A program made the translations under genes and the position numbers. Of a stretch of DNA of 64,000 nucleotides, positions 56,250-64,000 are shown piece after piece; the first letter of the stretch is position 1, and the number at the start of each line of letters is the position of its first letter. The stretch lies in the NCBI GenBank assembly GCA_022496185.1, contig WTXG01000002.1, positions 1,116,001 to 1,180,000 of the forward strand, in the 5' to 3' direction. Source of the stretch: Multifurca ochricompacta. Taxonomy: Eukaryota > Basidiomycota > Agaricomycetes > Russulales > Russulaceae. Below the pieces are notes generated by a model. That model made no database searches. It had not been told where the DNA came from and worked only from the letters and a program-made list of their open reading frames with translations.

Positions 56250-57878
56250 TCAAGCTTCTTCATTCGTTTTGACCTTTAGCCTTTCCTCTTCTTCTCTGGC
56301 CTCTCTCTCCTCCGCTTCAACGACTTCGATATCCAGTGGGAACGTCAAGATGGCAGCAATACCCGTGATTTGATTAAGCTCTACAAGCACGATCACTGAT
56401 AGTTCCAGCTCGTCAACAGGAGGATACCCACGTTGTCCGCTCTCATGCATGCTCGAGAAGATGAGGACCTCCCCTCGTTTCTCTCGCACATCCTCCACGA
56501 GTGAAACGTATCTCTTTCGAACCTCTGGATTGCTCGCGCGGAAAAGCTCGTCGGAAATGAGTAGTGTGCCAACAGCGCCTCGGTCAACTGCAAGACCGAC
56601 GTGATCTGGGCCATACCACGCTCGTTGCTCGTCGGAGGCAAGCATCTTGAAAAAACTAGCAAAGAAAACAAAAACTTCAGGAAGAACGGCACACACATGT
56701 CGATCGAGCCCGCACTTATCAAGCATGATGCCCTCTCTAGCAAACTTGGTTTCCTTCAATTGGGCGACAACCTGGGAATAAAATAAGGGTGAGCGAGAAC
56801 TTGAGGTAAACCAACGAGGGATGCTAACTTCGGGGCTCTTCAATACCTCTACCAAGCTGTGGACATGCGGGCTGTTCACATGCACACGCATGAATTTCTG
56901 TCGCACACTCAGCAATGCCTTGTTTCCCGCCTGTGTCGCCTGCGCCATAATGTAATCGAATACAGCATCACGCACCCACCCAGGGCTCGCGATGACGATC
57001 GCGCGAAGGGTAGGGTTTGAATATGGGATATGCCGAAGGAACGACTGGTAAAGCATATCGTAGAAACGCGCGAGGCCCTTCTCGTGCGCAGTCGCAGATC
57101 CAGCGCGCTTACGCGGGACCGGTACGTCAATGCGTTGCAGAACGACTGTCATATGCTGAGAGAGCAGACAAAAAGCTGCTATGCCTATTAATGGTTCAGT
57201 TCGTAATTACAGGCCAGAGCAAAGTTGTGCTTGACCTTCACCGCAGACAACGGCACCGACTTCCGCCCCGCGTCCGGGCAGCGATGCCTCTTCAATCCTT
57301 TCAAGCGAAACACTATCCCACACTGGCTTGTCAATACGCACATCCCGATTAGTTCTATGTCCAACGTGTGGAAAGCGCCCATCTTGACATGGTCGTTCTC
57401 CTCCACAACGCGTCCTGTGATCTGAAGAGAAGCCGTGGCCTCAGTAGGTGCTGGTGCGGTAGAGTCGCTAGCTCCTGTAGTTGAAGTAACTGGAGGTGTA
57501 AAAGCGATTCGGGTCACTTGAAGAGTTAGTGTTGTGCGAACGCGGTGCGATTCTGATGACCCCGTCGCAGATACATTTTGCACACGCCTTGAAAGAATTT
57601 TGAATGAGCGAGTTTGAAAACTTATATCATTCCATGCATACCGTATTGCCGGGGCACGTACATTATCTCCCTGACTCTATCTCTGAATCTTGGGCAGGGG
57701 AGTGATACTAAGACGCTTTACCTCTTGAATGAGGTTATACAGATGCCACATGTCCTCATCTTCTTCTGGACGGACTTTGATATATCCCTAGAGACTATTC
57801 AGACAAGGAAGATCTTAACTGTACTGCAATATAAATACGCACTAAGCCTTTGACGATGCGCTTACTGACAACCTTCAT
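56250..57878 (-). CDS. DOM34: Dom34/Pelota ribosome rescue factor, apparent frameshift
   Basis: With Hbs1 dissociates stalled ribosomes (no-go decay). Start 57878: [20 protein letters not shown], then [36 protein letters not shown] and [20 protein letters not shown]. The next block, [20 protein letters not shown], is in another frame: the sequence gaactaatcgg near 57350 lacks one base for HTLDIE-x-NRD. After an intron, [20 protein letters not shown] and [20 protein letters not shown], then the central and C-terminal domains [54 protein letters not shown] and [15 protein letters not shown]. The C-terminus is an acidic coil. Ends at 56250. Apart from the single shift it looks intact. Confidence 0.9.
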
Positions 57879-58004
57879 CGTCGTCGTCGTAGTCGAAGAG
57901 GTTTTTCCTTTTCCAGCCACTGGCGGCACGGCGCCTCAAGACCTCTTCTTACACCCGTGCTTGGCACATTAAATTGGAATCAACAACACTTGCTTTCTCC
58001 AACC

Positions 58005-59060
58005 ATGTCGACCTTGGACGACGGCGCGCAGTAAGTCATCCCACTAAATTTATCACAAGGTCGACTGCTCAACCGTCTTGTGGTAGTTCACGCCCGCAAA
58101 ACGCGAAGGTTACTCATCTCACCTCTCAACTCGTTGCATCTTCCACGGTCTCCATGTTCCCCTCGGACTCAGATACCCTTGACGAGGATGAGCTGTTAGC
58201 AGAACTAGAAGCAGAAATCGAGAATGATGAAGGGCCTCTTCGAGAGCAAGGTCTCAAAGAGTTGCAGCGCGAGTACGCGACCTCTGCACTGGCCTGTCGT
58301 TTTATGAGTCACTGACATGTTTGACGCGTAGGATGGAACGCATAAAGCAGATGCGGGAAAGCATGCACGGAAAATACGCCGAAATGACCGACGAGAAGGA
58401 GGTCATCCGGACGAGTGCGTAAGTTCTCTCGTGCACGCGTCAGAAAGTTACTCAACTTGTGAATGTAACGTTGACTATACTATATTATACGACAGGTCCG
58501 AGCCGCTATGCGTAATCCATTTCTACCACAGCAACTTCCGGCGCTGTGCAATTATGGATAAGCACCTAGGCGTATGGTGTTCTTTATCTTTATGGGACCA
58601 CCGACTCTGATAGTATGTATGGTCCAGGCGCTAGCCCCAAAGTACTTCAACACGAGGTTCTTGCGTGTCTTCGTAGAGAACGTGCCCTTCCTTATAGAAA
58701 AGCTATCCATCAAAGTCCTGCCCTGCGTCATCTGCTTTATAAATGGCGTCTCAAAAGATAGGTACGTGTTGCGACTGGCAGCTTTCTCTGTCTGACTTTG
58801 TGAGTAGAATTATTGGCTTCGAAGAACTCGGCAATGTGGACGGTTTCAGCACCGCTACCTTGGAGCTCCGGCTGCTGCACACAGGTTTGGTCCTCTCATG
58901 CTGTCATTATATTATATAACTTAAATATGTGGTGCAAGGCGTTATCCAAAAAGATCCTCAATTTAAACCTGTCGTCAAGCATGCGCAAGCGGCGGTGTCA
59001 CATGGAACTCGCCTACGCCAGAATCATTACAATGATGACGACGAGGATTTTGACCTTTGA
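58005..59060 (+). CDS. PLP1: Phosducin-like thioredoxin-fold protein (TXNDC9/PLP1 type)
   Basis: Co-chaperone of the TRiC/CCT chaperonin acting on tubulin and actin folding. Start 58005 (MSTLDDGA); the next exon has SDTLDEDELLAELEAEIEND, an acidic coil. ERIKQMRESMHGKYAEMTDE and KEVIRTS follow, then the thioredoxin fold: SEPLCVIHFYHSNFRRCAIM, DKHLGALAPKYFNTRFLRVF and VENVPFLIEKLSIKVLPCVI, then GFEELGNVDGFSTATLELRL. As in the family, the CxxC active site is absent. The end is DDDEDFDL with TGA at 59058-59060. Introns are GT-AG. Confidence 0.9.
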
Positions 59061-59204
59061 CCGTATATACGTGATTATGGGACTTCCTAGTGCGTGGGTG
59101 AACAAAGGTTGCTTTGGTTTGATCACAAAGACAACATGTCACTCATTTTAATGATGAAGTCTATGGAGAAGGACCGGTATACGTCTGGAACAAGGCCCGT
59201 GCTA

Positions 59205-61275
<2,071 letters not shown>

Positions 61276-61502
61276 GAGTGTTCAGTGTATAGTTAACTGT
61301 AACTGTTACAATCTAATCTAATCTACAACCACGCATTCCATAGGTCGCCCTTAAGGCCAGCCACCCACCTACAAGCATTCCTACGATCGAATTAGTATTT
61401 AAACCCCTATATAATATCCCTAGTCTCGAACTCTAGTCTCATCGTCTCATTACCCTGTACCTCCTCCCTTTACTTACCGCCATCACCACCACCACCACTA
61501 CC

Positions 61503-63677
61503 ATGACAAAACGCACTTTATCAGTTTCACCTACCCCTTGTCCGTCTAAGAAACAGAAAACACTCATTGAGTCACATTTTAACATTGGCAGGGTTTCATC
61601 TCCCCAAGCTGCTGCAGCCGTGGACGCAGATCCTCCACTGGGAAAACTACTCAGCGCATTGGAAAACATATCTACAAATTCTATAAAGATAGGGGATGCA
61701 ATAGCATATTGGATGAGAATGCAAGACATGAGAAGTGAGAACCTGCTTCCAACCACACCTCTATCTCTCATTTCCCCTGATTTTCGCATTTAAGTCTGTG
61801 ACAACCGTGCCCTCGCGCGGGCATCTGCTAAGGCACTTGAGGACCACATCCCACTCGTGGTTTTCTTCGTTTTGAGTCCACAAGACTATGTTGCGCATGA
61901 CAGAAGTCCTCGCCGAGTTGATTTCACTCTCCGCAATCTCGCTATCCTCAAGGTCTATTTAATATTCTGAAAGTGACCAGAGCACATCTAAAGCGCTTAA
62001 TCACTAGGATTCCCTCGCGAAACTCAACATCCCGCTACATGTATCCACGCACACCCCACGGCGAACACTGCCCTCATATGTCATCTCCCTCCTGCAGTCA
62101 TTCAACGCTACTCGTGTGTTTGCCAATATTGAGTATGAGGTTGATGAACTCCGTCGCGACATAGCCATCTGCACGCTTGCAAATGACAACGGAATACATC
62201 CCACTTTCGTCCACGACAAGTTAATTGTTGAGCCAGGCTTGCTCTCCACAAAGCAGGGTAAACCATACACAGTACGTTCTCGCGCATTCTAGGAAAGCCG
62301 CTCATGAACCCGGGGTATCAGGTCTATTCTCCATTTCAGCGCCAGTGGTTGTCTACTCTCAATCAGAACACAGACAAGTATTTAGCAGAGGCAGCATCGC
62401 CATTCGCAAATTCTCCATCCGTGAAGAATCATCCAGTTATCAGCAAACTATTTGCAAGTGAGACCCCCTCTCACGTCGAGAACTTTAGGTGCCCCGATAA
62501 AGATATCATGGCTGTCGTCTGGCCCGCAGGCACAGACGCTGCACGCAAGGTGCCTTTTATCGTAGAATGCAAGCGCTGGACCTTTCTAATTGCATTTAAA
62601 AAAAAGATGCTGCACCGCTTCCTTTTTACAAAGTCACGGGATACTCATCTAGGTCTTGCTGACCCTCTTGAGGAGGGAGCAGTGATCTCGGAAAAACAAA
62701 GTCGTGCGATGACCTACAAAGATCACAGAGACCGAGCTGACCGGGACACCACAAGTCGCCTGAGGTAAAGAACAGAACACAAATATTGCAGTAACAGCAA
62801 GTAACCCTTCGCACAGCCCTTACCTTGCTGCAGGTGTCATCTCAGCAGGGAATGTGTTCGCGCTGTGGTTGGGCTTCTGGGGGTGAAGAAAGTGCAGGCT
62901 AGCCGAGATTCTGGAGTTGAGATGTGGATCCAGGAAATAGGTAGTCATCCTCCTTGTCATCCATTTCTACTCTGACTTACGATTCACCTTCTCCAAGCAT
63001 GGCGGGATTTTATACACACGTTCTTGCTGCTTTCCCCGCGTCTCGATGGGTCGTCCATTCAGGAGAAGTATGCAGATGTACAGTGGGAGACGAACCTTGA
63101 CACTTTGAGGCTGGAGGACAGGGCACACGGGAGTGCCAATCGTGGATGCTGCCATCCGACAAGCAATACCATGGGTGCGTTGATCCATCGTTATTGCTAA
63201 AAATAAGATGACTGACTGCCATCATGACAGGTTGGATGCACAATCGCACGCGCATGATCGCGGCTATGTACCTCACTAAAGATCTTCTAATCGATTGGCG
63301 TCTTGGCGAGAGAGTGAGCTGCCTTTCGGTTGTCATCTATAACATCATAGAAGTTGAACAACCCGGCAGCACTTCATGCAGCAATTCATAGACGGCGACC
63401 TTGCCTCGAACAACGGTGGTTGGCAGTGGAGTGCAAGTACTGGCACGGATCCGCAGCCTTATTTTCGCATTTTCAACCCTACTCCCAGAGTGTCAAGCTG
63501 ACCCTAATGGTGACTATATCCGTACTTTTGTTCCCGAGCTTAGCAACGTTTTTGGACCGGACATACATAATCCCCCAGCCAAGTTGGCGATAAGTGGGCT
63601 ACCCAAGACCGTTGATTGACCATAAAGAGGCGAGGGATAGGGCTCTGAGGCGTTACAAGAACCCAGGGTCAAGGTGA
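61503..63677 (+). CDS. PHR1: CPD photolyase; many one-base frame breaks after 62.84 kb
   Basis: Light-driven repair of cyclobutane pyrimidine dimers. Exon 1 (61503) has a Lys-rich nuclear/mitochondrial-type leader, then MRMQDMR. Next: [89 protein letters not shown]. The FAD domain follows: [51 protein letters not shown] then [16 protein letters not shown], and [20 protein letters not shown]. From about 62,846 to 63,600 the open frame is broken about nine or ten times, nearly always where one base is missing from a short run, and the next conserved block is intact in the shifted frame. The expected C-terminus ends at 63677; the uncorrected frame stops at 63619. Either local sequencing error or a young pseudogene. 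Confidence 0.85.
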
Positions 63678-64000
63678 TCACTCCTTGTTCGTTGTTTTTT
63701 TTTTCTTGTTCACCTTCCACACTTGTAATAAATCATTATCAATAATAAATTATTGGACATTTTTTACCCCATCTGACGCCAGAAGCTGATGAAGTGGACT
63801 CTGAGTTCTATCCGTAATCGCAGTTGCAGGGATGAGCGACGGCTATGCCTTGGCACGGGAGCGCATTTGCTACCCGTTAGTAGTAAGATTGAATATAGAT
63901 TGCCATTTGCAACAAGAACCGGAAATTTCGGAAGGTATATGGCCCTCTTATACTTACTGTTACTACCAACAACAACAACTTCTGGTCCGGTGACAGCAAC
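63678..64000. other. Photolyase 3' flank
   Basis: The last 320 bp hold a T-rich stretch, AATAAA-like hexamers near 63727-63750 (aataaatc, aataataaatt) that could serve as polyadenylation signals, and no gene I can support. Confidence 0.45.

Overview
This window comes from a filamentous basidiomycete fungus, most likely a mushroom-forming Agaricomycete. Nearly every gene is cut by several introns of about 45-65 nt, intergenic gaps are mostly 60-800 bp, there are no operons, and the proteins are eukaryotic with fungal-specific members (FEX fluoride channel, DUF7704, DUF2985, GT32 sphingolipid mannosyltransferase). I place about 32 protein genes. I see no tRNA, rRNA, transposon, CRISPR array or secondary-metabolite cluster. 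It reads as a conserved housekeeping part of a chromosome.

Layout. 0.1-10.5 kb: VPS52 (5' end cut by the window), EFR3, folylpolyglutamate synthase, and a zinc-finger protein of unknown role. 10.6-20.7 kb: a KAP120/importin-11 karyopherin, PEX2, ribosomal protein eL36, CK2 beta, FEX. 20.8-27.4 kb: 3-ketodihydrosphingosine reductase TSC10, a DUF7704 membrane protein, a COX18/OXA1-type insertase, ribosomal protein eL6, an SDT1-type HAD nucleotidase. 27.5-42 kb: PHAF1/UPF0183, a DUF2985 membrane protein, a 100-residue orphan, methionine synthase MET6, xylitol dehydrogenase, an uncharacterised acidic protein, mitochondrial EF-G2 (MEF2), isoprenylcysteine methyltransferase STE14. 42-64 kb: ribosomal protein uL6, PCF11, SWT1, a GT32 mannosyltransferase, an MFSD10-like transporter, PUS7, URA3, DOM34, TXNDC9/PLP1, a type-B carboxylesterase and a CPD photolyase.

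Shared pathways, without physical clustering: sphingolipid synthesis (TSC10 and the GT32 enzyme), one-carbon metabolism (folylpolyglutamate synthase and MET6), translation and its quality control (eL36, eL6, uL6, DOM34, MEF2), and mRNA 3'-end formation and nuclear surveillance (PCF11, SWT1). Many neighbours are head-to-head with very short shared promoters (URA3/PUS7 about 57 bp, KAP120/zinc-finger gene about 116 bp, FEX/TSC10 about 128 bp); two of these hold hexamer tandem arrays.

Two points deserve attention. First, at least two and perhaps six introns start with GC instead of GT, in genes as conserved as URA3 and probably ribosomal protein uL6. Second, several intact-looking genes need a one-base correction to stay in frame (xylitol dehydrogenase, GT32, DOM34). 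The last third of the photolyase needs about nine or ten, nearly all explicable as one base missing from a short homopolymer. That points to unpolished sequence near 62.8-63.6 kb or to a recent pseudogene. I found no strong candidate for an undescribed multi-gene system; the unknown proteins and the splice-site pattern are the best leads.
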